The notes: generated by a model not told the origin, from the sequence alone. Positions 45,616-55,515 are shown, counted from the stretch's first letter. The stretch: DNA of 64,000 bases from an uncultured Ectothiorhodospiraceae bacterium (GCA_947258695.1 CAMYJG010000006.1:1-64000); one strand, 5' to 3'. Translations and numbers: made by a program.

Positions 45616-46512
45616 ATGAAGACGCATCCTCGAGTAACATTAGACCAATGGCGAGTTTTCCAGGCCATTATTGAACAAGGTGGTTATGCCCAGGCTGCCG
45701 CTAGCTTGCATCGCAGCCAGTCTGCGATTAGCTATTCCATGTCACGCTTGCAAGAACAACTGGGTATCGCCCTGCTAAAAATAGAAGGCCGTAAAGCGAT
45801 GCTAACCGATGAAGGCCAAATCTTATTAAACCGCTCCCAACAACTCATCGAGGAAGCCAGTGAAATAGAGAATTTTGCTCACCACTTATCCCGGGGGCGG
45901 GAAGCTGAAATTAAACTGGTGGTGGATGCCGCGTTTCCTAATGACCTGTTAATGAATGCCTTGTCTCGCTTTGCCAGTCAAAGCCAGGGAACCCGGGTTC
46001 AACTCAGGGAGGTCATTCTCTCCGGCGCGATTGATGCCCTGGTCAGCGATGCTGCTGAGCTGGTTATCGGCGTTGAAACCCCTGCAGGTTATCTCTCAGA
46101 TCCAATCATTAATGTCGAAATGATTGCCGTTGCACACCAAAGCCACCCATTGAATCAATTAAATCGAAAAATTAACGCGACCGACCTCGCCCAACACATG
46201 CACGTGGTCATTAGTGATTCTGGTCAACATGAGAAAATGGATGTTGGCTATTTAAGCGCACAGGATCGCTGGACTGTCAGTAGCATTGATAGTGCCCTCA
46301 ATGCCATTGAACATGGACTTGGTTATGGCTGGATACCCAGTAATCGCTTAATCGAACCTTTAGCCGATGGCCGTCTTAAACCGCTATTGCTGGAACAAGG
46401 TGCAAGTTACAAAGCCTATCTGTATATGAGCTATGGTCATCCTCAGAATATAGGACCGGCAACCCGCGAACTGGCTGAGATTATAAAAGATACAGTGGAA
46501 AGAATTATTTAA
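45616..46512 (+). CDS. LysR-type transcriptional regulator
   Basis: 298 residues with an N-terminal winged helix (about 10-65; QAAASLHRSQSAISYSMSRLQEQLG) and a C-terminal sensor domain (about 92-295). It is divergent from doxX, CDGSH, yqjG and pirin, so that unit is its likely target. The inducer cannot be told. It is convergent with the FAAL gene. Confidence 0.92.
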   Translation: MKTHPRVTLDQWRVFQAIIEQGGYAQAAASLHRSQSAISYSMSRLQEQLGIALLKIEGRKAMLTDEGQILLNRSQQLIEEASEIENFAHHLSRGREAEIKLVVDAAFPNDLLMNALSRFASQSQGTRVQLREVILSGAIDALVSDAAELVIGVETPAGYLSDPIINVEMIAVAHQSHPLNQLNRKINATDLAQHMHVVISDSGQHEKMDVGYLSAQDRWTVSSIDSALNAIEHGLGYGWIPSNRLIEPLADGRLKPLLLEQGASYKAYLYMSYGHPQNIGPATRELAEIIKDTVERII

Positions 46513-46571
46513 GTGGTTTGTCTGTTAGCAGCTGCTACTTCAACCGGTCAAAAACAGTCATCATATTGAAT

Positions 46572-48521
46572 TTAAATCTTATCTTGCAAAAATTTCGCTA
46601 ATTCAATAATGGTTTGATGTTCAAATAAATCGGTGACATCCACCTTTTCGGGATAACGATCATCAATTTGTTGATGAATTTCAGCTAAGGTTAATGAGCT
46701 TATGCCTGACTCAAAGAAATTATCATTAACACCTAAACTGCTATCCTCAATCACGTTATCGCAAATCGATTTAATTTCCTGCTCTAATGGCGACAGGTTT
46801 TCATCAGTTGTTTCTGCTTTAGGTTGTTGTAATGAACTGATTTCATTTAACACATCGGTATATTCACCATTAGCATAGGCATCACCGAGCATACGGCGTT
46901 GCACTTTTCCGCTGGTGGTTTTCGGTATGCGGTTGACCGGAATAACATGGTCAATCTCCAGACCAGATTGTTCATTTAATGACTTAGCCGCTTGTTTCGC
47001 TAAACCAATGAAATCTTTGATGTCTGCGCGGTATAAAATAAAGATTATCAACTCGTCACGTTGTAGCTTTTCACTCCAGACGCCATAGACCACCACTTTA
47101 CCAAGCTCCAGGCCTTCGATGTCAAGTAACAGGTCTTCCAGATCATGCGGGTAATAATTTAAACCGTTAGCAAAAATAATATCTTTGGCACGACCGGTAA
47201 TAATTAATTCCTGGTTTGTAATAAATCCCAGGTCACCGGTATCTAACCAGCCATCCGAAGTAATCGCGGCATGATTGGCTTCTTCGTTTTTATAGTAACC
47301 TTTGGTCACGTTCGGGCCACTGATCTGAATGCTGCCTACCGTTTCATCGGCAAAAACAGTTTCTTTATCGGCTATGCGTACTAAACAATCTAAAACTGGC
47401 TTACCGACAATGGCAAAACTTAATGCATCCGAATTATTTGCTTCAACAAATTTAATTGTCTCACCGACATTTAAGTTGTGGCGATCTACATGCACAGCGC
47501 GATACTCTTCACCAGCAACAGGAAATGAAACTGCTAATGTTGCTTCTGCCATGCCGTACACGGTAAACATGGTTTCACGTTTTAAACCGTAATCTTTCAT
47601 GGTGTCTAAGAAGGTGTCACATAAATCGGTTGAAATCGGTTCTGCGCCATTATAAATAAGACGAACACAAGATAAGTCGACATTGTCCAGGGATTTCTTG
47701 CTTAATGATTTTAGAAAATGTTTATAACCAAAGTTAGGCGAGCATAAAACAGTCGCTTTTTTCTCACTGACTTTTTCTAACCAGAGTACGGGGCGACGAC
47801 TAAACAAATCGGTTGCCATTAAACATTGAGTCATATTGTAAGCCACCATATTTAAATGGAAGCCGATCAAACCCATGTCGTGGGTTAAAGGCATCCAGCT
47901 AAAGCTGATATCTTGATCGCTATAATGTGCACCTTCTCCGATAGCATTCAGATTAGTGATAATATTTTTATGCGTCAGCATAACGCCTTTCGGATCACTG
48001 GTTGAACCGGACGAGAACTGGATAAAGGCTAAGTCATCAGGCTGTGGGGTATATATTTCACCTTTACCGGATACCGCAGTAACTTCACTGACTAATAACG
48101 TTTTTTCTTTTATTTGTGTATACGCAGCCAATGCCTGGTTGTCATTTGCATATTGCTGTAAACGTTCAGTCAAATCATCCGAGGTATACAGGTGGGGTCG
48201 CTCTAACTTGGAAAAAATTTTAAATAATTTAGAACGATGCTCATCACTGATACCTACCGCGATAGGGACAGGAATAATGCCGCCTAAAATACAGCCCCAA
48301 AAAATATCAATAAAATTTTCATTACTACGTAGAAAAATAATACATTCGTCGCCCTGCTTTAAACCACGTTGTTGCAATGCATAAAGTCGGTTTTGAGCAC
48401 GATCGTATAAATCAGCATAACTGATGGTAACTTCTTTATCTTTACCATCAATATAAGTAATAAAACGGTCGGTGCTGGAATGTTGTTGTAATGTTTCAAC
48501 CAGGTTAGAAAATGCGATCAT
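46572..48521 (-). CDS. Fatty acyl-AMP ligase with C-terminal ACP domain
   Basis: 649 residues. An adenylation domain (1-555) with FSSGSTSDPKGVMLTHKN, YGMAEATLAVSF, DTGDLGF and TSGKVQRRML, then an acyl carrier domain (about 575-649) with the phosphopantetheine serine at 609 in GISSLTLAE. It should load an acyl group on its own carrier. The P450 gene is 22 bases upstream and co-transcribed; the required phosphopantetheinyl transferase is encoded divergently next to them. Confidence 0.88.
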   Translation of the reverse strand: MIAFSNLVETLQQHSSTDRFITYIDGKDKEVTISYADLYDRAQNRLYALQQRGLKQGDECIIFLRSNENFIDIFWGCILGGIIPVPIAVGISDEHRSKLFKIFSKLERPHLYTSDDLTERLQQYANDNQALAAYTQIKEKTLLVSEVTAVSGKGEIYTPQPDDLAFIQFSSGSTSDPKGVMLTHKNIITNLNAIGEGAHYSDQDISFSWMPLTHDMGLIGFHLNMVAYNMTQCLMATDLFSRRPVLWLEKVSEKKATVLCSPNFGYKHFLKSLSKKSLDNVDLSCVRLIYNGAEPISTDLCDTFLDTMKDYGLKRETMFTVYGMAEATLAVSFPVAGEEYRAVHVDRHNLNVGETIKFVEANNSDALSFAIVGKPVLDCLVRIADKETVFADETVGSIQISGPNVTKGYYKNEEANHAAITSDGWLDTGDLGFITNQELIITGRAKDIIFANGLNYYPHDLEDLLLDIEGLELGKVVVYGVWSEKLQRDELIIFILYRADIKDFIGLAKQAAKSLNEQSGLEIDHVIPVNRIPKTTSGKVQRRMLGDAYANGEYTDVLNEISSLQQPKAETTDENLSPLEQEIKSICDNVIEDSSLGVNDNFFESGISSLTLAEIHQQIDDRYPEKVDVTDLFEHQTIIELAKFLQDKI

Positions 48522-48543
48522 AATACTTAAATAACTTCCAATT

Positions 48544-49857
48544 TTATCTTCTTGTTAACTTCATCATTATATTTGTTTTACTGCGCAGATTAACCTGCGG
48601 ATCAATCTCTACCGCTTCTTGTTCCGCCAGTTCTAACTTAAATTGTTGCGCCATGGTGCCAAGATGAATCTGCATTTCAACAATACTGAAATAATCGCCG
48701 ATACAACGACGTGGCCCGGCTGAAAAAGGAATAAAGGCAAACTTATGACGTTTTTTTACTTCATCAGGCAAAAAATGATCCGGGTTAAACTCTTCCGGCT
48801 TATCCCAATGCTGTGGATGGCGGTGTATAAAATACGGTGCAAAAAAGATATTAGTACCGGCAGGAATATTATAGCCACCGATAGTATCATCAGCGATTGC
48901 TGTTCTTGAATAAAGCCAGACCGGTGGATATAAGCGTAAGGTTTCTTCAAGCACCTGCTGAGTAAACTGCAAAGTAGCCACTTCTGCAAAAGTAGGAATA
49001 TCACCGGCTACGTTACTATCGACTTCATCATGTAATTTTTTTTCTTCTTCAGGATGAAGCGCTAATAAATACCAGGCCCAGTTTAAAGTAGTGGCACCGG
49101 TTTCATGCCCGGCAATGATCATCGTCATGACTTCATCGATGATTTCTTTATCACTCATGCCTTCACCGGAATCTTTATCCACTGCTTGCATAAATGCTTC
49201 GAGGAAATCATCATAACGTTTAGATGATTCACGACGCTCATTAATTAATTGTTGCACTAAAGACTGTAAAGCCCGGAACTTCATAACAAATTGAATATCA
49301 CGCGCCAGGTCTTGAGTCAGAACGTCAAACGGATTTTGTCCTTCCTGTTGTGTCAGCTTATCCAGGTCATCACTGAACAGGCAGCGCAGTATAATCTCGA
49401 GTGACAGTTCACTCATGTCAGCAGTAAGATTAATTAACTCGTTGTTATCTGCTTTTTCTTGCCACTTAGCTAACCAGTCCTGATTCGCTTTTTGCATCTT
49501 CTGCGCCAGGCCATCGATACACTTACGGCTAAAAGCCGGCTGGATCATTCTTCGCTGTTTACGCCAAAACGCACCATCGCTGACAATAATGCCATTCCCC
49601 AACAGCATTTTTACCCGCTCAAAACCCGGGCCTTTTTTATAGTTTTCATGGTTTTTCACCAGGATGGCTTTCACCGCATCCGGATCATTGATCAAAATCG
49701 TATTATTAGCCCGGGTAACGGGTTTTATCAGGCAAAAATCACCGTATTCTGCGATATAATCTGCCACCTTTGGAAACGACTCATCCGTGGTATTCAGATC
49801 ATACGGCGTATCCGGGCCAGCAGGTAAATTGAGTGTTTGAGCTTGAGTTGAGGTCAT
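48544..49857 (-). CDS. Cytochrome P450
   Basis: 437 residues from ATG 49857 (a TTG at 49878 is in frame). It has the I-helix AGHETGATTL, the EETLRLYPP (ExxR) motif and the heme site FSAGPRRCIGD with Cys385. No membrane anchor. As it is co-transcribed with an acyl-AMP ligase-ACP, it may oxidise a carrier-bound fatty acid, which is inference. The redox partner is not in the unit. Confidence 0.9.
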   Translation of the reverse strand: MTSTQAQTLNLPAGPDTPYDLNTTDESFPKVADYIAEYGDFCLIKPVTRANNTILINDPDAVKAILVKNHENYKKGPGFERVKMLLGNGIIVSDGAFWRKQRRMIQPAFSRKCIDGLAQKMQKANQDWLAKWQEKADNNELINLTADMSELSLEIILRCLFSDDLDKLTQQEGQNPFDVLTQDLARDIQFVMKFRALQSLVQQLINERRESSKRYDDFLEAFMQAVDKDSGEGMSDKEIIDEVMTMIIAGHETGATTLNWAWYLLALHPEEEKKLHDEVDSNVAGDIPTFAEVATLQFTQQVLEETLRLYPPVWLYSRTAIADDTIGGYNIPAGTNIFFAPYFIHRHPQHWDKPEEFNPDHFLPDEVKKRHKFAFIPFSAGPRRCIGDYFSIVEMQIHLGTMAQQFKLELAEQEAVEIDPQVNLRSKTNIMMKLTRR

Positions 49858-49879
49858 TTTATGGATTGTTTGGGACAAA

Positions 49880-50569
49880 ATGTCAGTATCGATACTATAT
49901 TATAAAGTCAGTCAGGAAAGAATAAGTTCGCCACAACTATCTGCACAAATTGCTGACTGGGTTGAAGAATTACCCGAAATTAAGCGACAACAGATCCTGC
50001 GATTACGCCAGCCAAAAGATCAACTATTGTCGTTAGCCGGTCTGCAACTTCTAAAGCTGGGCATTTCTGAACTCACCGGCCTGCCTTTTTCTCTGAACCA
50101 GCTTCAGTTCCCTGATAAAGCCAAACCCTATTTTGATAGCAATATTGACTTCAATATCTCGCATTCAGGTGATGTGGTTTGTTGTGTAATATCTGAGCAA
50201 TTCAAAGTAGGCATCGATGTGGAATTGCATCGTCAGGTTACCCCTGCGACGATGAATAAATTCTTAAATGACGCTGCAATTCCACTTAACGAAGATAGTG
50301 CTAAAAACCGGCAACAACAGTTTTTTGATATCTGGACTAAAAACGAAGCCATTATTAAAGCGGCTAATTTTGGTTCGATATTTAACATGCATGATCTGAA
50401 ATACCAACAAGATGGTGCTTATTATCAGGATCAGTTCTGGTATACCTACCCGGTTGAAATTCTTTGTGCCGATGAAAATAAAGAATATACTTGTCACATT
50501 GCTTGTTCAGAAAAAATCAGCAATAGTGCAGATAAAAAAATTAAAGCCCAATATGTTTCTCAATTATAA
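49880..50569 (+). CDS. 4'-Phosphopantetheinyl transferase
   Basis: 229 residues of the Sfp type, with KPYF, FNISHSGDVV, VGIDVEL and the FFDIWTKNEAIIKA segment (usual WTxKEA). It moves the phosphopantetheine arm from CoA to carrier proteins, presumably the ACP domain encoded at 46572. Start codons of this gene and the P450 are only 22 bases apart on opposite strands; no ribosome site is seen before 49880. Confidence 0.9.
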   Translation: MSVSILYYKVSQERISSPQLSAQIADWVEELPEIKRQQILRLRQPKDQLLSLAGLQLLKLGISELTGLPFSLNQLQFPDKAKPYFDSNIDFNISHSGDVVCCVISEQFKVGIDVELHRQVTPATMNKFLNDAAIPLNEDSAKNRQQQFFDIWTKNEAIIKAANFGSIFNMHDLKYQQDGAYYQDQFWYTYPVEILCADENKEYTCHIACSEKISNSADKKIKAQYVSQL

Positions 50570-50581
50570 AAGGTACTTACT

Positions 50582-51262
50582 ATGCGGACTATGACATGGA
50601 AGCGTAAGCTTGGTTACGCAATTCTCCGCCCGATAATAAAATTCATTATGTCGTTTTTCTGGTGGACCTGTCGTGTTGAAAAAATCATCGGCGATGAGCA
50701 TGCACAACAATTAATTGAGAAAGGCGAACCTATTATTCCCTGTTACTGGCACCAGATGCATATTTTTGGTTCCTGGTATATGCGACAACTACAAAAGCGT
50801 GGTCTTAAAATTGGTTTTTTAATTAGTCCATCGGTGGATGGTGAGATACCGGCAAAAATAGTTGAGTCCTGGGGCGCTGTTGCCATTCGTGGTTCAAGTA
50901 ACCGAACCGGTGCCCGCGCTTTAAAAGACATGTATAACACGATTGTTAAAGATAAGATCTCACCGGTGACCACATCCGATGGTCCAACCGGTCCCATACA
51001 TAAATTTAAACAAGGGGCTGTCATGCTGGCACAACTCACTCAAAGCCCAATGTTGCCCATTGCTTATAGCGCAAGTCGTTACTGGGAATTAAGTTCATGG
51101 GACAAGTTTATTATCCCCAAACCTTTTTCACGTATTGTCATTGCGATTGGCGAACCACACATGATTGATAAAAAACTCAATGCAGAAGAAATGGAAGCCG
51201 CACGATTAAAAATGGAAAAGGATATGAATGACTTAATCGATCAAGCAAGAAATGCCTTATAA
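50582..51262 (+). CDS. DUF374 lysophospholipid acyltransferase-like protein
   Basis: 226 residues with an N-terminal hydrophobic helix and the acyltransferase pattern YWHQMHIFG (usual HQ/HxxxxD region), ISPSVDGEI, RGSSNRTG and TSDGPTGP. Members of the DUF374 family are thought to acylate lipids or lipid A-related sugars. It follows the PPTase by 12 bases. An acyl-ACP donor from the nearby ligase is possible. Confidence 0.85.
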   Translation: MRTMTWKRKLGYAILRPIIKFIMSFFWWTCRVEKIIGDEHAQQLIEKGEPIIPCYWHQMHIFGSWYMRQLQKRGLKIGFLISPSVDGEIPAKIVESWGAVAIRGSSNRTGARALKDMYNTIVKDKISPVTTSDGPTGPIHKFKQGAVMLAQLTQSPMLPIAYSASRYWELSSWDKFIIPKPFSRIVIAIGEPHMIDKKLNAEEMEAARLKMEKDMNDLIDQARNAL

Positions 51263-51272
51263 CTTTATAGTT

Positions 51273-52829
51273 TTATCTTGAAAGTTCACTACGCACATTT
51301 TCTAAAACATTTTTCATATGTATTGAGTCTTGCTGGATTTTAGTAAACTCATCGACAGACAACGGTTTACTAAAGAGGAAGCCCTGGATAGTTTTACAAC
51401 CCAGCGCATGTAAATAAGAAAGTTCCTGTGCCGTCTCAACACCTTCAGCGACAACATCAAGGCGTAAGCTGTGGGACAACGCCATAATGGCGGTTACAAT
51501 AGCAGCGTTATCACCTGCACTTCTGTCCTGAACATTGGTAATAAAAGAACGATCTATTTTTAAGGTATCGATTGGGAATTTTTTCAGGTAACTTAAAGAA
51601 GAATAGCCGGTACCAAAATCATCAATCGAAATTGCCACACCGAGTTTTTTAACCTCATGCAGGATATCAATATTTTTTGTAACATCTTCCATCAAACAAC
51701 TTTCAGTCAATTCAACCTCAAGATATTTGGCCTCGAGTTCTGTTTCTTTTAAGGCCAGTTCAATGCGTTCAATAAAATCACCTTGTTTAAACTGCTTACT
51801 TGAAACATTAACTGAAACAGCTAATGGTTCCAGCCCCTGCTCTTGCCATGCTTTATTGAGACGACAAGATTCACGTAACACCCAGTCACCCACTTCAACG
51901 ATCATCCCGCTTTCTTCTAACAGGGGAATAAATTCTAGTGGTGAAACTATTCCACGTTCAGGATGCATCCAGCGAATTAAAGCTTCCATACCTTTGATAT
52001 TACCAGTCGCGGCATCCACTTTAGGTTGAAAATACAAACAAAACTCACCTTGTTCCAGCGCCTTACGTAAATCGTATTCTTCATTCAGGCGTTTTGTATT
52101 AACGATATTCATATCGCTATTGTAATATCGGTAAGCATTACCACCTGACTGTTTCGCATTGTCTAATGCTAACGCAGCGTACTGGCTTAAATTATCAACT
52201 GAGCCTTCATCGGTAGGATAAACAGAGATACCATAACTTAATTTTAAAATGATGTTTTCCCCGTCAACTTGAAACGGGTCACTCATGCCTTTTATGATGC
52301 GTTGTAATGCACGATCCACTTCTTCTTTGTGATCGATAAGATTCATAATCAAACCAAATCCACTTCCGCCCAGCCGGGCAACTGTATCACTATCCCGTAC
52401 TAAGTTATGTAAGCGCGATGCAATTTCAGAAATTAATACATCCCCTTTTTTATAGCCATAGTGATGGTTAATTTCCGATAACTTATCAATATCCAGGTTA
52501 ACCACTGCAAGAACTTTATCGTGCCGCTTTGCCAGTGCTAGTGCAGTTTCAAGATGCTCAAGATAAAGAGGATGATTGGGTAAATGCGTTAACGAATCAT
52601 GTAATTGCTCGTTGGATACAACTACTGCATTTTTGTTTGAAAACCTTAATACAAAGTTAATCAGGGTAAAGACTGACAAAGTTATAAAAGCAGTGACATA
52701 AAACGCCACCGGCAAAGTGAAAATTTGCTGTGTCTGTAAAATAACTAACGATAAAACAACAAGTGTCAGTAGCAATAATATATAAGTAAAGCGTTCAGAC
52801 TGAATAAAGGGGGCTTTTAACAATTTCAC
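51273..52829 (-). CDS. Membrane GGDEF-EAL protein with degenerate GGDEF
   Basis: 518 residues. Two membrane helices (about 12-35 and 40-62), then GGDEF-type (about 75-235) and EAL-type (about 250-505) domains. The GGDEF signature reads GGSGF (near 153), so diguanylate cyclase activity is unlikely. The EAL part keeps EALIRW, the ELTES and DDFGTGYSSL segments and DTLKIDRSF, so it is a likely c-di-GMP phosphodiesterase. A GTP-sensing role for the broken GGDEF is possible. Confidence 0.9.
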   Translation of the reverse strand: MKLLKAPFIQSERFTYILLLLTLVVLSLVILQTQQIFTLPVAFYVTAFITLSVFTLINFVLRFSNKNAVVVSNEQLHDSLTHLPNHPLYLEHLETALALAKRHDKVLAVVNLDIDKLSEINHHYGYKKGDVLISEIASRLHNLVRDSDTVARLGGSGFGLIMNLIDHKEEVDRALQRIIKGMSDPFQVDGENIILKLSYGISVYPTDEGSVDNLSQYAALALDNAKQSGGNAYRYYNSDMNIVNTKRLNEEYDLRKALEQGEFCLYFQPKVDAATGNIKGMEALIRWMHPERGIVSPLEFIPLLEESGMIVEVGDWVLRESCRLNKAWQEQGLEPLAVSVNVSSKQFKQGDFIERIELALKETELEAKYLEVELTESCLMEDVTKNIDILHEVKKLGVAISIDDFGTGYSSLSYLKKFPIDTLKIDRSFITNVQDRSAGDNAAIVTAIMALSHSLRLDVVAEGVETAQELSYLHALGCKTIQGFLFSKPLSVDEFTKIQQDSIHMKNVLENVRSELSR

Positions 52830-52975
52830 AAACTTTCCGATACCATTATTTATATTTATAGAGTTGGTATCGGAATTTAGCTGACAATCTTTAGTTAATT
52901 TAATGCCTGGCTATGCTATAAAATTTACTAAAGGGAAAAGAAAATAACCTGTAACATATTGATATCAATAGATAT

Positions 52976-53440
52976 TTATATCAGCTCAGATTTTTTCAGG
53001 TGTTCCCGGAACAGGTGAAATAACTCAGACCTCTCAACCGGTTTAGCCAAAAAGCCATTTGCGCCAACCCGCAAGCCCCAAAACTTCTCGGTAGCCTGCT
53101 CATTACCACTAATAATGATAATTGGAATTGTCTTGGTCGCTTCGTCTTTGCGTAAAATTCGTGTCGCCTGAAAACCATTTAGGCCAGGCATTATCACATC
53201 CATCAAGATTAAATCAGGGCTGTGAATTTTCGCCATCTCAATGCCTTCTTCACCGTTTGCAGCACTGATAATACTGTAACCTGTTGGTTCCAGCGTTTTC
53301 TTTAAAACAGCGATCGCCGTTTTGGAGTCATCAACAATGAGAATTGTTGCTTCATCTGGAAGTTTTACCCGCTCGTTACTTCGCCTTTCCTGGTCATTAT
53401 TCTGACCACCACCAAACATCGATTTCAGATTAAAAGCCAT
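52976..53440 (-). CDS. Single-domain response regulator, PilH-like
   Basis: 154 residues: a basic N-terminal extension (about 1-30) and one receiver domain with LIVDDSKTAI, the phospho-acceptor Asp in LILMDVIMPG and the KPVER lysine. It resembles PilH/PilG-type regulators of twitching motility, but no pil gene is adjacent. The ATG at 53440 is chosen; the earlier ATG at 53452 is also in frame. Confidence 0.83.
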   Translation of the reverse strand: MAFNLKSMFGGGQNNDQERRSNERVKLPDEATILIVDDSKTAIAVLKKTLEPTGYSIISAANGEEGIEMAKIHSPDLILMDVIMPGLNGFQATRILRKDEATKTIPIIIISGNEQATEKFWGLRVGANGFLAKPVERSELFHLFREHLKKSELI

Positions 53441-53595
53441 AATTTTTTCCATAAAATGGGTAATTTCAGACTATTCTATCGAATATTTCAAAAACAGCAA
53501 GAGAAGACATTTATAGTATTAACTCAGAATAAAGATTAATATTATTTCCGAATAATTTCGAATTTTCCCAAGCGCAAGCAAAGCCCATAAATACG

Positions 53596-54864
53596 ATGAA
53601 GCACATAACAAACCGATATTTAGGACAGTTCATAATTTTTTTCATCTGCTGCCTGTTATCGATAAAAACTGGCTTGGCCAAAAATGAAATCGTCGTAGCC
53701 GTTTCATCAGGGGATGAAATTAATGTTGAAAAATACCCTGCCTCCGGAAAATACCTGCTACTGTGGCCGGCTCCGGAATATGGCTTACGCGGAGCACACC
53801 GTTCCCTGGCAAATCTGTTGAGCAAGCAAAATATTGAAGTGTGGCATGCGGATATCCTGCAATCGCTATTCTTACCGCAAAGCTCGACCTCGATTAAAAA
53901 ACTAGATGGTAAGCATGTCGCGGACTTAATCGAATATGCGCATCAGAAAACGGGGAAAAAAGTCATTCTCGCTGGTGACTCCTATGCAAGCATCAGTGCA
54001 TTAATGGCTGCACATCAATGGCAAAAAAGACAACACGCTCAACCATACCTGGTTGGGGCCATCCTGTTTTCTCCCTATACCTATTCTACAATTCCACCAC
54101 TCGGGCAATTACCTGAATATATGCCCATCATTTCAGCAACTAATATTCCGATCATGATTTACCAGGGGAAAAATATCGGTAACATTGGCCAATTTGATAC
54201 CCTGGTGCAAAAGCTGCAGCAACATGGCAACCCGGTTTATACCCGTCTTATAGCAAAAGAGATAAGTTTATTTTACCAAGATGAGCCGACTAATAAAATG
54301 TTGCGCCAGATGAAACCTTTGGCCAATAACATAAAAAAAATGATTTCTATTTTAGAAAAACACCCCCTGCCTAAAAAGCCTGTTGCATTAAAAAAAGCGA
54401 AACATAAAAAAAGCGGGATTGATATTTACTTAAAAAAATACCGGGGCTCCATCAAGCCGATTCCGATTCACCTGAAAGATGCGTATGGCAGGCTTGTAAA
54501 TAAAGCAAGCTATACAGATAAGGTATATGTTATTAATTTCTGGGCAACCTGGTGTCCCCCCTGTGTTGAGGAAATACCATCACTAAACCGGCTAAAGGAA
54601 AAAATGCAAGGCAAGCCTTTTGAGTTGATATCGATTAATTATGCTGAAGATAAAACCACTATCCTCAATTTTCTGAAAAAAGTAAAAGTCGATTTTCCCG
54701 TTTTACTTGATCATGATGGCTCCTTCGCCAAGCAATGGAACGTGATTACTTACCCATCAACGTTTGTTATCGATAAAAAAGGGAATATCAAGTATGGTGT
54801 CAATGCCGCTATCGAATGGGACTCGCCTGAGTTTATAGAAAAAATTAATGCTTTACTCCAATAA
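53596..54864 (+). CDS. Alpha/beta hydrolase-like / TlpA thioredoxin fusion
   Basis: 422 residues. A signal peptide or anchor (about 10-28), then an alpha/beta-hydrolase-like domain (about 45-250; LLLWPAPEYGLRG and VILAGDSYAS with Ser129 as candidate nucleophile), and a TlpA thioredoxin domain (about 285-422) with FWATWCPPC (Cys320, Cys323) and a TYPSTFVID cis-proline segment. The hydrolase type is not recognised with confidence. I know of no common family with this order. The DUF2799 gene follows, overlapping frames only if a long start is used. Confidence 0.78.
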   Translation: MKHITNRYLGQFIIFFICCLLSIKTGLAKNEIVVAVSSGDEINVEKYPASGKYLLLWPAPEYGLRGAHRSLANLLSKQNIEVWHADILQSLFLPQSSTSIKKLDGKHVADLIEYAHQKTGKKVILAGDSYASISALMAAHQWQKRQHAQPYLVGAILFSPYTYSTIPPLGQLPEYMPIISATNIPIMIYQGKNIGNIGQFDTLVQKLQQHGNPVYTRLIAKEISLFYQDEPTNKMLRQMKPLANNIKKMISILEKHPLPKKPVALKKAKHKKSGIDIYLKKYRGSIKPIPIHLKDAYGRLVNKASYTDKVYVINFWATWCPPCVEEIPSLNRLKEKMQGKPFELISINYAEDKTTILNFLKKVKVDFPVLLDHDGSFAKQWNVITYPSTFVIDKKGNIKYGVNAAIEWDSPEFIEKINALLQ

Positions 54865-54883
54865 TCAGAATTCGAGGTTAGAG

Positions 54884-55513
54884 ATGCTTGATAAAATAAA
54901 ATATATTTTTATATTCATAACCATCACTATGCTTATTTCATCATGTGCGACACTAAATAAAGATGAATGTAAAACTGCAAACTGGCGAACTATTGGATAT
55001 GAAGACGGCACAAAAGGTCATAAAGCCTCGAGAATTGGCCAGCATCGTTCTGCCTGTGCAGAGCATGGTATTAGTCCAGATTTAAATCTATACAACCAGG
55101 GCCGAGAGCAAGGTTTGAAAAAATATTGTATCCCTACTACTGCCTATCGAAAAGGCTTGTCTGGTTACAGTTACAATGGTGTATGTGCTGGTTATAATGA
55201 AAAAATATTTGTCGATGCATTTAATTATGGTTTGACCATATATAAAGCTAAACGTCGATTAAATAATCTTAAAAATAAATATTCTCGGGAACTGGATTAT
55301 ATTTCCGGGTTAGAAGCTGAACTGCATGAGAAAGAAGACTGGCTGGTGAGCGGAAAACTCTCAAAAGTTAAAGCCCTTATCATTTTAAAAGAATCAAAAG
55401 AAATCGCTGAAGAAATAGGAAGAGCAAAAAGCAACCTGCAGATTCTTGATGGGGAAATTTATGATCAAAAGCAACATATTATACATTTAAAGCAACAATA
55501 TAATTATCACTGA
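54884..55513 (+). CDS. DUF2799 lipoprotein
   Basis: 209 residues. A lipoprotein signal with LISSC lipobox, then the DUF2799 pattern (WRTIGYEDGTKGHK, CAEHGI, YNQGREQGL, YCIPTTAYRKG), then a coiled-coil tail (about 125-209). GAGGT precedes the ATG by 6 bases; the frame from 54848 overlaps the hydrolase gene and lacks homology. Function unknown. Downstream of the hydrolase-TlpA gene, 19 bases from its stop. Confidence 0.85.
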   Translation: MLDKIKYIFIFITITMLISSCATLNKDECKTANWRTIGYEDGTKGHKASRIGQHRSACAEHGISPDLNLYNQGREQGLKKYCIPTTAYRKGLSGYSYNGVCAGYNEKIFVDAFNYGLTIYKAKRRLNNLKNKYSRELDYISGLEAELHEKEDWLVSGKLSKVKALIILKESKEIAEEIGRAKSNLQILDGEIYDQKQHIIHLKQQYNYH

Positions 55514-55515
55514 GA

